A stretch of DNA of 64,000 bases from an uncultured Bacteroidia bacterium (lineage in GTDB: Bacteria > Bacteroidota > Bacteroidia > Bacteroidales > UBA932). The DNA lies in the NCBI GenBank assembly GCA_902768985.1, contig CACXNA010000004.1, positions 1-64,000 on the forward strand. Reading direction: 5' to 3'. Made by a program: the position numbers and the translations under genes. Within the stretch, counting starts at the first letter, position 1; each line of letters opens with the position of its first letter. Of the stretch, positions 37,551 to 45,552 are shown in pieces. The notes under the pieces were generated by a model, which was given only the letters and a program-made list of their open reading frames with translations, had not been told where the DNA came from and did no database searches.

Positions 37551-37697
37551 TTTCTGGAAGATCTGGAGCGAATCTGGGCACTCCGGGACGTTATTCCGGA
37601 GCCAAATGAGACCCCTTAAAGTTATTTGATTCTTTCCCTTTCATACATTTCTACTGCGGATTCTATATTTTTCACAAAAAAGTTTTGCAAATCCAAA

Positions 37698-37731
37698 TAT
37701 ATCGCTTACCTTTGTATCGGCTTACGATATA
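37698..37731 (+). promoter_or_regulatory. -7 box flanked by inverted and direct repeats, PadR operator candidate
   Basis: TATATCG (37698-37704) and CGATATA (37725-37731) are inverted arms around the box TACCTTTG (37707-37714). The direct repeats ATCGCTTAC and ATCGGCTTAC overlap the arms. PadR regulators commonly repress their own promoters through such sites; binding here is inferred. Confidence 0.5.
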
Positions 37732-37750
37732 ACGCAAAACAATATATCAT

Positions 37751-38071
37751 ATGAAAAATACGACAGCAGCGCTGACAGAAGCGATCTACTACATCCTTCT
37801 CGCCTTACAGGAGCCCCTGCATGGATATGGCATCATGCAAAAGACGTCCACGATGAGTAATGGGCGTTTGATCCTGTCGGCAGGCACTTTGTACGGTGCG
37901 ATCTCGAATCTTCTGGAGAAAGGATGGATTCTGCCCTGCGGAGAGTCCCCCGATACGGACGGCAGAAGAAAAATGTACCAGATTACAGAAAAAGGGCAGG
38001 AAGTTCTCCTGGCCGAACTCGAACGTCTGGAAGAGCTTGTTGAGAACGGCAGAAAGAACATTAAAGAATAA
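37751..38071 (+). CDS. PadR family transcriptional regulator
   Basis: 106 residues: winged HTH with EAIYYILLALQEPLHGYGIMQ, AGTLYGAISNLLEKGWI and a wing SPDTDGRRKMYQITEKG, then a dimerisation helix. This short PadR class (no large C-terminal domain) is typical when paired with DUF2812 membrane proteins, as here: the next gene starts 5 nt downstream. Base composition is AT-richer than the surrounding chromosome. It probably represses its own operon in response to envelope or drug stress. Confidence 0.93.
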   Translation: MKNTTAALTEAIYYILLALQEPLHGYGIMQKTSTMSNGRLILSAGTLYGAISNLLEKGWILPCGESPDTDGRRKMYQITEKGQEVLLAELERLEELVENGRKNIKE

Positions 38072-38076
38072 GCAAT

Positions 38077-38643
38077 ATGAAAACAAGTAAGATTTCCATT
38101 AACTGGTTTGTCGATTTCGACAAAGAGGAACAGTGGCTGAACGACATGGCCAAGCAAGGATGGGCCTTCTGGCATACGAACGGAGTCATCTATCGATTCA
38201 AGCAAAGTAAACCGGAAGAGTTCATCTATCAGATTGACTTTGATGAAAAGAAGAAGGATGGTATCGGAGACTATGTGGTCTTTCGCAGTTCGTGTGGTGA
38301 CCAATTCGTCCATCAGTGGAAAAGCAAGATCTACTGGAAAAGGGAAACGACATCCGGGCCGTTCGAAGCAGAGAATAACGTGGCAGCAAAGTTACGCTTG
38401 ACGAACAAGGCCTTTAACTATCATCTGAACAGTTTCATCGGTCTCACACTCATCGCGGCTTTTGCTTTCCTTGTTTTGATGCCGCTCAGCAGACACCTTC
38501 CTGAAAATGCCTTCTCAAGTTGGCTGAACGATTTCAGTATCGGGTTGACATACGGTATCCTCCTGGCAGAGCTGATCATTTTGCTTCCGGTATTGAAAAA
38601 ACTCCACAAAAAGATCAATGAACTGATTGGGCAGATTATCTAG
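38077..38643 (+). CDS. DUF2812 domain membrane protein
   Basis: 188 residues. The N-terminal DUF2812 domain (about 8-105) has FVDFDKEEQWLNDMAKQGWAFWHTNG and YRFKQSKPEEFIYQIDF. Two hydrophobic helices follow (about 125-145 and 160-180). PadR-DUF2812 pairs occur in many Firmicutes and Bacteroidetes, but the function of DUF2812 is unknown. It is probably regulated by the PadR protein encoded just upstream. Confidence 0.9.
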   Translation: MKTSKISINWFVDFDKEEQWLNDMAKQGWAFWHTNGVIYRFKQSKPEEFIYQIDFDEKKKDGIGDYVVFRSSCGDQFVHQWKSKIYWKRETTSGPFEAENNVAAKLRLTNKAFNYHLNSFIGLTLIAAFAFLVLMPLSRHLPENAFSSWLNDFSIGLTYGILLAELIILLPVLKKLHKKINELIGQII

Positions 38644-38749
38644 AAAGGGCTGGGCATCCTGGTATCCAGGGAACGGACCTCCTTCCGTAGACTACAGTCA
38701 ATCGGTACGATCCTGCCCTCTTTTATCGGTTATAAAATAATTCAGTGAT

Positions 38750-39223
38750 ATGGAATTCAGAGAATTACGACGCATCAAGCAAGCCGCTACGCCTCAGGAA
38801 TGCGAAGCGGTGCTCTCCGCGGCACAGCGCGGCATCCTTGCCGTCCACGGAGAGAACGGCTACCCATATGGACTTCCCGTCAATTACCTGTGTCTGGACG
38901 GCAAGATCTACTTCCACTGCGCCAAAGCCGGACATAAACTGGATGCCGTTCGAGCCAATGACAAGGTGTGCTTCACGGTTCTTTCCGAACCTGTGAAAAA
39001 TCCTGGGGAATGGTGGAACTGCTTTACCAGCGTCATCTGCTTCGGCCGTATCTCGGAGGTGACGGACGAGCAGGAGAAAGACCGTCTCCTGCGACAGATT
39101 GGAGCCAAATATTTCCCTGAAGGATATGACCTGGAGAAAGACATGGCCAAAAATGCCCCGAATGCGCTGATACTGGGTATCACCATTGACCACATGTCCG
39201 GGAAGCATGTAAGAGAGAAATAG
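38750..39223 (+). CDS. Nim-like pyridoxamine 5'-phosphate oxidase-fold flavoprotein
   Basis: 157 residues of the split beta-barrel flavin-binding fold: FRELRRIKQAATPQECEAVL, RGILAVHGENGYPYGLPVNYL, IYFHCAKAGHKLDAV, CFGRISEVTDEQEK. This is the nitroimidazole-resistance NimA-like branch. A nitroreductase-type or flavin-storage role is likely; drug resistance is not proven. No TAnnTTTG box is seen in the 106-nt upstream gap 38644-38749, which contains a short CCTGG-tat-CCAGG hairpin and nothing else recognised. Confidence 0.88.
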   Translation: MEFRELRRIKQAATPQECEAVLSAAQRGILAVHGENGYPYGLPVNYLCLDGKIYFHCAKAGHKLDAVRANDKVCFTVLSEPVKNPGEWWNCFTSVICFGRISEVTDEQEKDRLLRQIGAKYFPEGYDLEKDMAKNAPNALILGITIDHMSGKHVREK

Positions 39224-39279
39224 TTTTAGCCGATTTATTCACATTTATCGACCCCTTGCTTGCTGCCGGACACGCTGGA

Positions 39280-39353
39280 GGCAGAAAAGACTGTGGGGTG
39301 CAGGCAGACAAGCATTTTTTTGCTTGGATGGCTGCAGCCCCACAGGCTCTGCC
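39280..39353. other. Large hairpin element 1
   Basis: GGCAGA (39280-39285) pairs with TCTGCC (39348-39353). CTGTGGGG (39291-39298) pairs with CCCCACAG (39338-39345), TGCAG with CTGCA next to it (one bulge), and CAAGCA (39309-39314) with TGCTTG (39321-39326) around a T6 loop. It is not a simple terminator because no T run follows. It may be a structured RNA or a mobile-element end. Confidence 0.5.
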
Positions 39354-39382
39354 GGAAGCACATTGCGGCTGTGAGCTGGAAG

Positions 39383-39450
39383 TAGATATGTATCAGAGAA
39401 TTACGGTTTTGTACTCCCCCGAAGAAAGGGATAGTACAAAAACATATCTA
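39383..39450. other. Large hairpin element 2
   Basis: TAGATATGT (39383-39391) pairs with ACATATCTA (39442-39450). TTTTGTACT (39407-39415) pairs with AGTACAAAA (39433-39441), and CCC with GGG around the loop GAAGAAA. Fifteen unpaired bases (39392-39406) bulge on the left side only. No open frame here is convincing. Function unknown. Confidence 0.5.
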
Positions 39451-39486
39451 TCATTCAATCAGTAATTTGCATCTCACAGCGAAAAC

Positions 39487-39555
39487 GAGATTCCGGGTCA
39501 AGCCCGGAATGACGAAGGAAGGTCAGAGAATGACTATGGAGGGTCGGAGAATGAC
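39487..39555. repeat. REP-like palindromic unit with degenerate tail repeats
   Basis: GAGATTCCGGG-TCAAG-CCCGGAATGAC at 39487-39513 is the exact reverse complement of 55131-55157. Two tandem half-units follow, GGTCAGAGAATGAC (39521-39534) and GGTCGGAGAATGAC (39542-39555), both ending in the unit's GAATGAC. Non-coding. Confidence 0.7.
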
Positions 39556-39634
39556 GGAGGGGAGGATGGGGATAACGCAAGAAAGCCAGCGCTTCATATT
39601 AGGCCGGCTTCGGAGTGCAGCGACCAGGGGGTGC

Positions 39635-39656
39635 TCGAGGGGGTCCGCCCCCTCGA
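39635..39656. repeat. Short perfect hairpin
   Basis: TCGAGGGGG (39635-39643) and CCCCCTCGA (39648-39656) with a TCCG loop. It lies between the REP-like unit and the tRNA terminator. Confidence 0.5.
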
Positions 39657-39670
39657 TGAATGAGGGAACC

Positions 39671-39716
39671 GGGTACAAGAAAAGGCAAGCACGTGTGCTT
39701 GCCTTTTCTTGTACCC
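39671..39716 (-). terminator. 22-bp perfect palindrome, terminator of tRNA-Arg
   Basis: Both arms are 22 bp with a 2-nt centre. Read on the minus strand it follows the tRNA and contains a TTTTCTT run in its 3' arm. Its first five bases (39712-39716) are the last bases of the tRNA, so stem formation would compete with the acceptor stem. Confidence 0.7.
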
Positions 39717-39783
39717 CCGAGGCGAATCGAACGCCTATCGTCGGAACCGGAATCCGAAATTTTATCCATTAAACTACAGGGGC
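39712..39783 (-). tRNA. tRNA-Arg (anticodon CCG)
   Basis: 72 nt including the discriminator base A; CCA is not encoded. The acceptor GCCCCTG pairs with CGGGGGT (one G-T pair). The anticodon stem TCGGA/TCCGA encloses the loop TTCCGGT, anticodon CCG, which reads CGG. The T arm is AGGCG-TTCGATT-CGCCT. It decodes Arg CGG codons. A minus-strand -7 box TATATTTG lies at 39808-39801. Confidence 0.93.
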
Positions 39784-39800
39784 GTGCCCGATAGGGACTG

Positions 39801-39827
39801 CAAATATACTTAAAATTTGTAAATTTG
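39801..39827. promoter_or_regulatory. Divergent -7 boxes for tRNA-Arg and fabD
   Basis: Minus-strand TATATTTG (39808-39801) lies 17 nt before the tRNA. Plus-strand TAAATTTG (39820-39827) lies 25 nt before the fabD start. Confidence 0.6.
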
Positions 39828-39852
39828 CGGCGCAATACAAAACGAATTCTAT

Positions 39853-40749
39853 ATGAAAAGAGCATACGTCTTCCCCGGTCAGGGGTCCCAGTTCCCGGGT
39901 ATGGGAAAGGATCTGTACGAGAGCAACGCCAAGGCCCGCGAGCTGATGGAGAAAGCCAACGAGATCCTCGGTTTCCGCATCACCGACATCATGTTTGAAG
40001 GCAGCGACGAAGACCTGCGCGCCACGAAAGTGACGCAGCCGGCCATCTTCCTCCACTCCGTGGTGACGGCCCTCTGCACCGAAGGCCTCCCCGCCCCCGA
40101 CATGGTCGGCGGCCACTCCCTGGGCGAATTCTCCGCCCTCGTCGCCGCAGGCGCCGTGGACTTCGAAGACGCCCTGCGCCTCGTGGCCGTCCGCGCCAGC
40201 GAGATGCAGAAATGCTGCGAGAAAGTCCCCGGGACCATGGCGGCCGTGATTGCCCTGTCCAACGAGCAAGTCGAGGAAGTCTGCAAGGGCATCGACGGCA
40301 TCGTCATCCCCGCCAACTACAACTGCGACGGCCAGGTGGTCATCTCCGGCGAAAAGGAAGCCGTGGCGAAAGCCTGCGAGGCGATGAAGGCGGCCGGCGC
40401 CAAGCGCGCCCTCCCGCTGAGCGTCAGCGGCGCCTTCCACTCCCCGCTCATGGAGCCCGCTCGCGTAGAGCTCGCGAAAGCCATCGAGCGCACGGAGGTC
40501 CGCACCCCGCGCTGCCCCATCTACCAGAACGTCACCGCCCAGCCGGAAACGGACCCGAAGCGCATCAAGGACAACCTCCTGCAGCAGCTCACCTCCCCGG
40601 TCCGCTGGACCCAGTCGGTGAAGAACATGCTCGCGGACGGTGCGACCGAATTCCGCGAAATAGGCCCCGGAGCGGTGCTCCAGGGCCTGGTCAAGCGTAT
40701 CTCGGGCGCCGTCGGCGCCGAGGTCGTCATCACTTCTGCTCAGGAATAG
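39853..40749 (+). CDS. fabD: Malonyl-CoA:ACP transacylase
   Basis: 298 residues. It transfers malonyl from CoA to acyl carrier protein for fatty-acid synthesis in the cytoplasm. Signatures: YVFPGQGSQ near the start, the nucleophile in GGHSLGEFSAL (Ser near 89), an Arg in VAVRASEM, and the catalytic His in VSGAFHSPLM. Full length for the family. Other fab genes are not adjacent. Its last 20 nt overlap the end of the convergent MscS-type gene. Confidence 0.96.
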   Translation: MKRAYVFPGQGSQFPGMGKDLYESNAKARELMEKANEILGFRITDIMFEGSDEDLRATKVTQPAIFLHSVVTALCTEGLPAPDMVGGHSLGEFSALVAAGAVDFEDALRLVAVRASEMQKCCEKVPGTMAAVIALSNEQVEEVCKGIDGIVIPANYNCDGQVVISGEKEAVAKACEAMKAAGAKRALPLSVSGAFHSPLMEPARVELAKAIERTEVRTPRCPIYQNVTAQPETDPKRIKDNLLQQLTSPVRWTQSVKNMLADGATEFREIGPGAVLQGLVKRISGAVGAEVVITSAQE

Positions 40750-43075
40750 TCTTGATATGGACATCGCGCTGCGGGAACGGGATCTCGATGCCGTTCTTCG
40801 CGAACGCGTTGTAGACCGCCTCCATCACCTGTGAGGCAAAGGTGTAGTGCGTCTCCACCGTCGAATACAGGACGATGAGCAGATTCACGGAGCTGTCGCC
40901 GAAGCTGTCGAAACGCACCTCGATCGGGCGTTTCGGATCCAGGATGTCCCGGCCGTACTTGTCCTTGGTCTTCAGCGGCTCGATAGCCTCCAAGATCACC
41001 TTGCGGGCTTTGTCCGTATCCGTCCCATAGCGCACGCCCACCGGCAGCCTGAGAATCTCATAATTCCGGCCGCTGTTCAGGTTGCGGAACTTCCCGGCGA
41101 AGAGATCGGTATTGGTGAAGGCGATGATGGAACCGTCCTCGTCCTCCACCTGCGTGGTCTGGTAACTCACCCGCCGCACGATGCCGCGCACGCCGTCGCA
41201 GCTGATCTTGTCGCCCACGCGGATGCGCCCGGCCATCAGCTGTACCCCGTAGAAGAAGTTGTTGATCAGATCCTTCAAGGCGAAACCGATACCGGCCGCC
41301 AGACCTGTCGTGATGGTGGTCATGGCCTTCGTCGACACATGCAGGATCCCGAACACGATGATCACATAGAGCATCCAGCCCAGCAGCGTGAAGAGTGCGT
41401 GCGGCAGGGAGAGGTTCACGTCCGACTCCTTGATCGCCTTCTTCTCGCCGGTCTTCTTCAGTACCTCGCGCAGCTTGATCATCCGTGCCATCGCCTTGAC
41501 CACATAGATTAGGTAACGGAACACGAAGAAGAGCACGATCACCATCAGCAGATTGAGCAGGGTGATGCTCTCCACGCTCTCCAGCCCCTCCCCCTGGAAG
41601 AACGGCTGGTGCAGGAAGTCGGTCCCGGTCAGGGACAACTGGTAGGCGCGTGAGGTAAACTGCATGCTGAGCAGCAGGGAGAACACCGTCACGATCGGGC
41701 TCACCACCATGTGGAGCAGGTCGTAGAACCACGTCACCTCGATAAAGGAGTCCTTGTCATCGAACGGAATAAAGGGATTCTCCTCATGATACCGGGCTTT
41801 GCGCCGGGTCACGCGGCTCTCGTTATAGCGCCGGATCAGGTAGAACAGCGCCGCGATGGTATGCAGCAAGGCCAACTGGAAGGTCCAGAACGTGAGCAGC
41901 AGGACACCGACCATCGAATACCCAATCAGGGAAAGGACACCCGAAGTGGCCATCACCCCCACGGAGATCCGCGTATACATCAGGTCAACCCGCTCCGCAT
42001 ACTTCCGCAGGCGGAGATTCACCGCCACCTGCCAGCCGATGAAGACAAGCATGGTCAGCGGCAGCAGGAACGGCACCAGGCTCGCGGGCAGGAAGATCGC
42101 CCGTAGCAGGATGACCAGGAAGGCCAGCACCAGCGTGGGAAGATACAAGCCCAGGGAATGTCCCAGCTCCTTCTTCCCCACCCGGATCAGCAGCGAAATG
42201 ATAATGGCTATGATGAGCCAGAAGAACTGGTTCAGCAACCTGCCGGCCATGCGCCAGTACTGACGCCGCTGTTCCATCCCGATGCGCTGGCCGAACCGCG
42301 TCTGCAAGTCCCCCTTGGCGATCTCCACATAGAAGTCCCAGTCCTTGAACAGGGAGACGACGTTCACGTTCCCCCCGATGAAGATGCTCTTCTGCGTGGC
42401 GGCGTAGTTCGACCGCGCATAATCATACGCCTGCCGGAGCTTCACCTCCGTCTCCGCGAAACTGACGCTGTCCTGCAAGGCCAGCATCAGGGATTTCCCG
42501 TACAGGACGGTCAGGGAGTCGAGATAATTCAGGCAACTGTCCAGCATGGCCTTCTCCGTCCCGTCCATCTTCACCAGGGGCTCCAGCTGAAGGGAGGAAT
42601 CCTGCAGCAGCAGTGAATCCGACACAGCCAGCGAATCTATCTGGTGGCTGTTCGACAGATCCTGCAACGTCTCTTTCAGCAAGACGTAGCGACGAAGCCC
42701 CGAGCGCGAGCGCGTCAGGTACGTGTCGGAAAGGCGGCTCTGCTCGTGGAAAGAATCATAGACCGCCGACACCCGCTCCAGCGCGAACGCCATGTCGAAG
42801 GCGAAATCGGGCCGCTGGGTATAGAGCATGATCGTCACTTCGTCGGCGGCACGGATCATGTCGGAAAGCTGCTGTCGCCGGGCATTGTTCTCCAGCAACA
42901 GGGAATCCAGATCGACGGCCTGGCCATACGACTGCCTCAACTCGGGCAGCAGGTCGGTAAGCGTGGCGCGGAGTTCGTCCTGCAGCGGTTCCTCATCGGC
43001 CCGGGCCGGGACGGCCAGCAGGAAGGCCGCCAGCATGGCGGCAAAGGACAGGAAAAGACGGGAATGATTCATCAT
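40730..43075 (-). CDS. Large MscS-family mechanosensitive channel
   Basis: 781 residues. Signal peptide (about 1-26, ending PARA). A periplasmic helical domain (to about 260) is followed by about eight hydrophobic helices (270-545). The MscS core follows: TTGLAAGIGFALKDLINNFFYG (pore-lining, Gly/Ala rich), MAGRIRVGDKI and a C-terminal cytoplasmic domain. Similar in layout to MscK/YbdG-type channels that release osmolytes under hypo-osmotic shock. It is the last gene of a pdxB-patatin-mscS operon (6-nt gap). Confidence 0.9.
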   Translation of the reverse strand: MMNHSRLFLSFAAMLAAFLLAVPARADEEPLQDELRATLTDLLPELRQSYGQAVDLDSLLLENNARRQQLSDMIRAADEVTIMLYTQRPDFAFDMAFALERVSAVYDSFHEQSRLSDTYLTRSRSGLRRYVLLKETLQDLSNSHQIDSLAVSDSLLLQDSSLQLEPLVKMDGTEKAMLDSCLNYLDSLTVLYGKSLMLALQDSVSFAETEVKLRQAYDYARSNYAATQKSIFIGGNVNVVSLFKDWDFYVEIAKGDLQTRFGQRIGMEQRRQYWRMAGRLLNQFFWLIIAIIISLLIRVGKKELGHSLGLYLPTLVLAFLVILLRAIFLPASLVPFLLPLTMLVFIGWQVAVNLRLRKYAERVDLMYTRISVGVMATSGVLSLIGYSMVGVLLLTFWTFQLALLHTIAALFYLIRRYNESRVTRRKARYHEENPFIPFDDKDSFIEVTWFYDLLHMVVSPIVTVFSLLLSMQFTSRAYQLSLTGTDFLHQPFFQGEGLESVESITLLNLLMVIVLFFVFRYLIYVVKAMARMIKLREVLKKTGEKKAIKESDVNLSLPHALFTLLGWMLYVIIVFGILHVSTKAMTTITTGLAAGIGFALKDLINNFFYGVQLMAGRIRVGDKISCDGVRGIVRRVSYQTTQVEDEDGSIIAFTNTDLFAGKFRNLNSGRNYEILRLPVGVRYGTDTDKARKVILEAIEPLKTKDKYGRDILDPKRPIEVRFDSFGDSSVNLLIVLYSTVETHYTFASQVMEAVYNAFAKNGIEIPFPQRDVHIKTIPEQK

Positions 43076-43081
43076 AAGCCG

Positions 43082-45541
43082 TTAAAAGTCAAAACCAATG
43101 GAAGCATACACGCTGAAGCCGCCGATCCGGCCCCACTGGGCGGCAAGCCTGAGCGGACCGACCGGCGTCTGGCGGGCGTATTCCGCGCCGAAGGCCCAAT
43201 ACTTATAGTTCTCTGCAAAATCCCGCAGTTCATCGCCCCGGACCAGCACACCGCTCCGGACGCTGACGTAATTCTTGCGCGCGAAGCAGTAGCGCAGGTC
43301 CAGCTGGGCCATGGCCGTGTAAGGACTGGAGTTCCGGGTATTGGCAGGCCAGAGGAAGAACGGAATCTGGAACTCCGTATAACGGTCCGGCATGAATCCG
43401 CCGAGCATGGTGGTATGCTTCATATTCATGTAATCCCGGGCAAGGTACGACATGATATTCACACCGAACGGCTGGTACCAGGCAGCATACAACTTGGGCA
43501 GGATGGTGAAATGATTACCGATGGAGAAAGCCGCTTCGACACTCGCCAGGGTCGAGATGTAACGCGGAACGCGCCCCCCTTCCGTCAAGGCGGGATCTTC
43601 TTCGAGTACGGCGTAGTTTTTATCCAGGTCAATGCTGTATCCCGCGAAATTATAACGGCCCTTCAGGGTCAGCCGGACGCCGCGCGTCGGGAAATAACCG
43701 TCATCGAAGGTGTCGAACTTGAAGTTCGCAAAGGCGGACAGCCAGTAGCTCTTCCAATCCCAGTCCTTCCAAGTTTCCCCGTAGGACAGATACTGCTCGT
43801 AGGGATCCATTTCCGCCGTGAGGCCCACCCGGAACGTACCGCGGGTCATCCGCGAATCCTCCAGATAGACATCGGCGGCTATGCTCCAGAGCCGTTCTTC
43901 GACGGAGTTGTCCCAGCCAATGTTCGTCCGCATCAGACGCGTGCGGAAATCCACCCCGATCGTAGGGATGCCTTTGGCGAATTTGCGGGAAAAGTCCAGC
44001 GTCAGGGCCGGGTTGGTGCCCAGTTTGAGGTCCGCCGTGAAGCGCGGACCCATGAGCCGGCGGGTGCCAAGGCCCAGGTGCAGCGCGAGCGCCACGGTCT
44101 CGTCCGTGTCGGCACGCACGCCGATGGCGAAATCGTTCACCTGCCCCTTCTGGCAGTCGAAGACCAGCACGTACGGCTCTTCGCGGCCCTCCAGGTGGTA
44201 AGTCACAGACTCAAACACGTTGGAGCCATAGATTTTATTGAGCAGGCGCTCCACCTTCTCGCGGTCAAACTCCATATCCTTCGGATAGTCCTTCGGATGC
44301 AGGACCGCGCGCAACTCCTGTTGCGTAATCCCTTCGAAACGGATGGAGCCGACCCGGACCTTCTTCTGGGCCAGGTTCACGGCCGGGGCCGGCCGCCGTA
44401 CGGTCGGGACGGCCTTGCCGGCCACCAGCGCCGCCACGGCCTCGAAGGACTCCTTGTTGGCCAGGGCGTTCTGATAGCCCTGGTTGATGATGTCGTCCAC
44501 GCTCTTGTCGTCGAACGAGAGCATATTGTAGCCCTTCAGCTCGTGATATACCTCGAAATCAACCATTTCCCGGGCCGGGCCGGCCGTCTCCTTGGACAGG
44601 AGGGTGATGGTCTGGAAGAGCAGGTCCACCGGGGAATTCAGCTCGTCCAGCTGGCGCGGAACGGACATTTCCGAGCCGATGATGATGTCGGCGCCCATCT
44701 CCTTCGCCAGGTCCACCGGGAAGTTGTTGCGCATGCCGCCGTCCAGCAGCACCGCCCCCTCCGTGCGAACGGCGCGGAAGTAGAAAGGAATGGCCATCGT
44801 GGAGCGCATCGCGTCCGGGAGGCTGCCGGAGGTCCAGTACTTCGGCGTCATCGTGTACATGTCCGTGGCCACGCAGGCGTACGGAATGGGCAGTTCCGCG
44901 AAACTCAGGCTGTCCTGGTAGCCCACGCTCACGGAGCTGAGCATGTCGCGGACGTTGAGTCCGAAGAGATATCCGTCCGGCATGCCGATGCCCATCTTGG
45001 TGACAGCCTCCTTGAGCATGTCGTTCGAACCGTGACCGGCTTCCTCCCCCAGCTTGTCCACCAGGCGCTCCCGGCGGAAACGCTCCTCCAGATCCTCGTC
45101 GTCGTAGTGGAACGGGATGCGGATGACGAAGCGGTCGCGGTACTTGCGCAGCCGGTAAGAGATATTGGTGTTCGGGATGTTGTCCGACATCATGACCGGC
45201 CAGTCGATGGCGCGCACCAGCGAATCCAGCTGGTCGTGCGTGTAGCCCATGGCGTACAGGCCGCCCACGAGGCCGCCCATGCTGGTGCCCGTGACGACGT
45301 CGACCGGGATCCCCAGTTCTTCCAGGTACTTGATGACGCCAAGGTGCGCCAGGCCGCGCGCGCCGCCGCCGGCGAGCACGAGGCCCACCGTCGGGCGGTA
45401 CTGGCGGATGGAATCCATCCGCTCCCGGACCCGGGCGAAAGCCGCGGAATCCGCCGCCGGGTTGGCACTCTCCAGAATTTGCGCCTGCGCGCCCAAAGTC
45501 AGGGAACAGGCCAGGAGAATTGCGAATATCAGTTTTTTCAT
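43082..45541 (-). CDS. Patatin-like phospholipase fused to a BamA/D15-type outer-membrane barrel
   Basis: 819 residues. Signal peptide (1-20, ending GAQAQ). Patatin domain: GGGARG (58-63), GTSMGG with the nucleophile Ser (87) and the DGG motif of the catalytic Asp near LLDGGMRNN. Then a POTRA-like segment (VRVGSIRFEGITQQELRAVL, about 370-450) and a C-terminal beta barrel ending in alternating hydrophobic strands and a terminal Phe (SIGFDF). This is the PlpD-type type Vd autotransporter architecture, with the hydrolase kept in the periplasm or exported. The ATG at 45541 follows the pdxB stop by 11 nt. Confidence 0.93.
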   Translation of the reverse strand: MKKLIFAILLACSLTLGAQAQILESANPAADSAAFARVRERMDSIRQYRPTVGLVLAGGGARGLAHLGVIKYLEELGIPVDVVTGTSMGGLVGGLYAMGYTHDQLDSLVRAIDWPVMMSDNIPNTNISYRLRKYRDRFVIRIPFHYDDEDLEERFRRERLVDKLGEEAGHGSNDMLKEAVTKMGIGMPDGYLFGLNVRDMLSSVSVGYQDSLSFAELPIPYACVATDMYTMTPKYWTSGSLPDAMRSTMAIPFYFRAVRTEGAVLLDGGMRNNFPVDLAKEMGADIIIGSEMSVPRQLDELNSPVDLLFQTITLLSKETAGPAREMVDFEVYHELKGYNMLSFDDKSVDDIINQGYQNALANKESFEAVAALVAGKAVPTVRRPAPAVNLAQKKVRVGSIRFEGITQQELRAVLHPKDYPKDMEFDREKVERLLNKIYGSNVFESVTYHLEGREEPYVLVFDCQKGQVNDFAIGVRADTDETVALALHLGLGTRRLMGPRFTADLKLGTNPALTLDFSRKFAKGIPTIGVDFRTRLMRTNIGWDNSVEERLWSIAADVYLEDSRMTRGTFRVGLTAEMDPYEQYLSYGETWKDWDWKSYWLSAFANFKFDTFDDGYFPTRGVRLTLKGRYNFAGYSIDLDKNYAVLEEDPALTEGGRVPRYISTLASVEAAFSIGNHFTILPKLYAAWYQPFGVNIMSYLARDYMNMKHTTMLGGFMPDRYTEFQIPFFLWPANTRNSSPYTAMAQLDLRYCFARKNYVSVRSGVLVRGDELRDFAENYKYWAFGAEYARQTPVGPLRLAAQWGRIGGFSVYASIGFDF

Positions 45542-45552
45542 GTCGAATGTAA

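Noticed and set aside
37398..37619. 73-codon open frame in the palindrome mosaic
   Set aside because: It runs through inverted repeats and a REP-like unit and has no recognisable start signals.
23809..39223. Run of 21 co-directional small genes as an integron cassette array
   Set aside because: Many neighbours overlap by 4 nt or share promoters, no attC-type sites with the expected core were found, and there is no integron integrase.
39383..39450. Hairpin 2 as a CRISPR repeat or tracrRNA (TTTTGTACT is reminiscent of some type II repeats)
   Set aside because: There is only one copy, no spacer array and no cas gene in the window.
39256..39465. 69-codon open frame through the two large hairpins
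   Set aside because: Composition is irregular, no -7 box with suitable spacing was seen, and the frame is interrupted by the hairpin symmetry. Treated as non-coding.
39405..39722. Similarity between GTACTCCCCCGAAG in hairpin 2 and GTACCCCCGAGG at the tRNA 3' end, as possible att sites
   Set aside because: The match is only about 10 bases with an indel, and no integrase or island boundary supports it.
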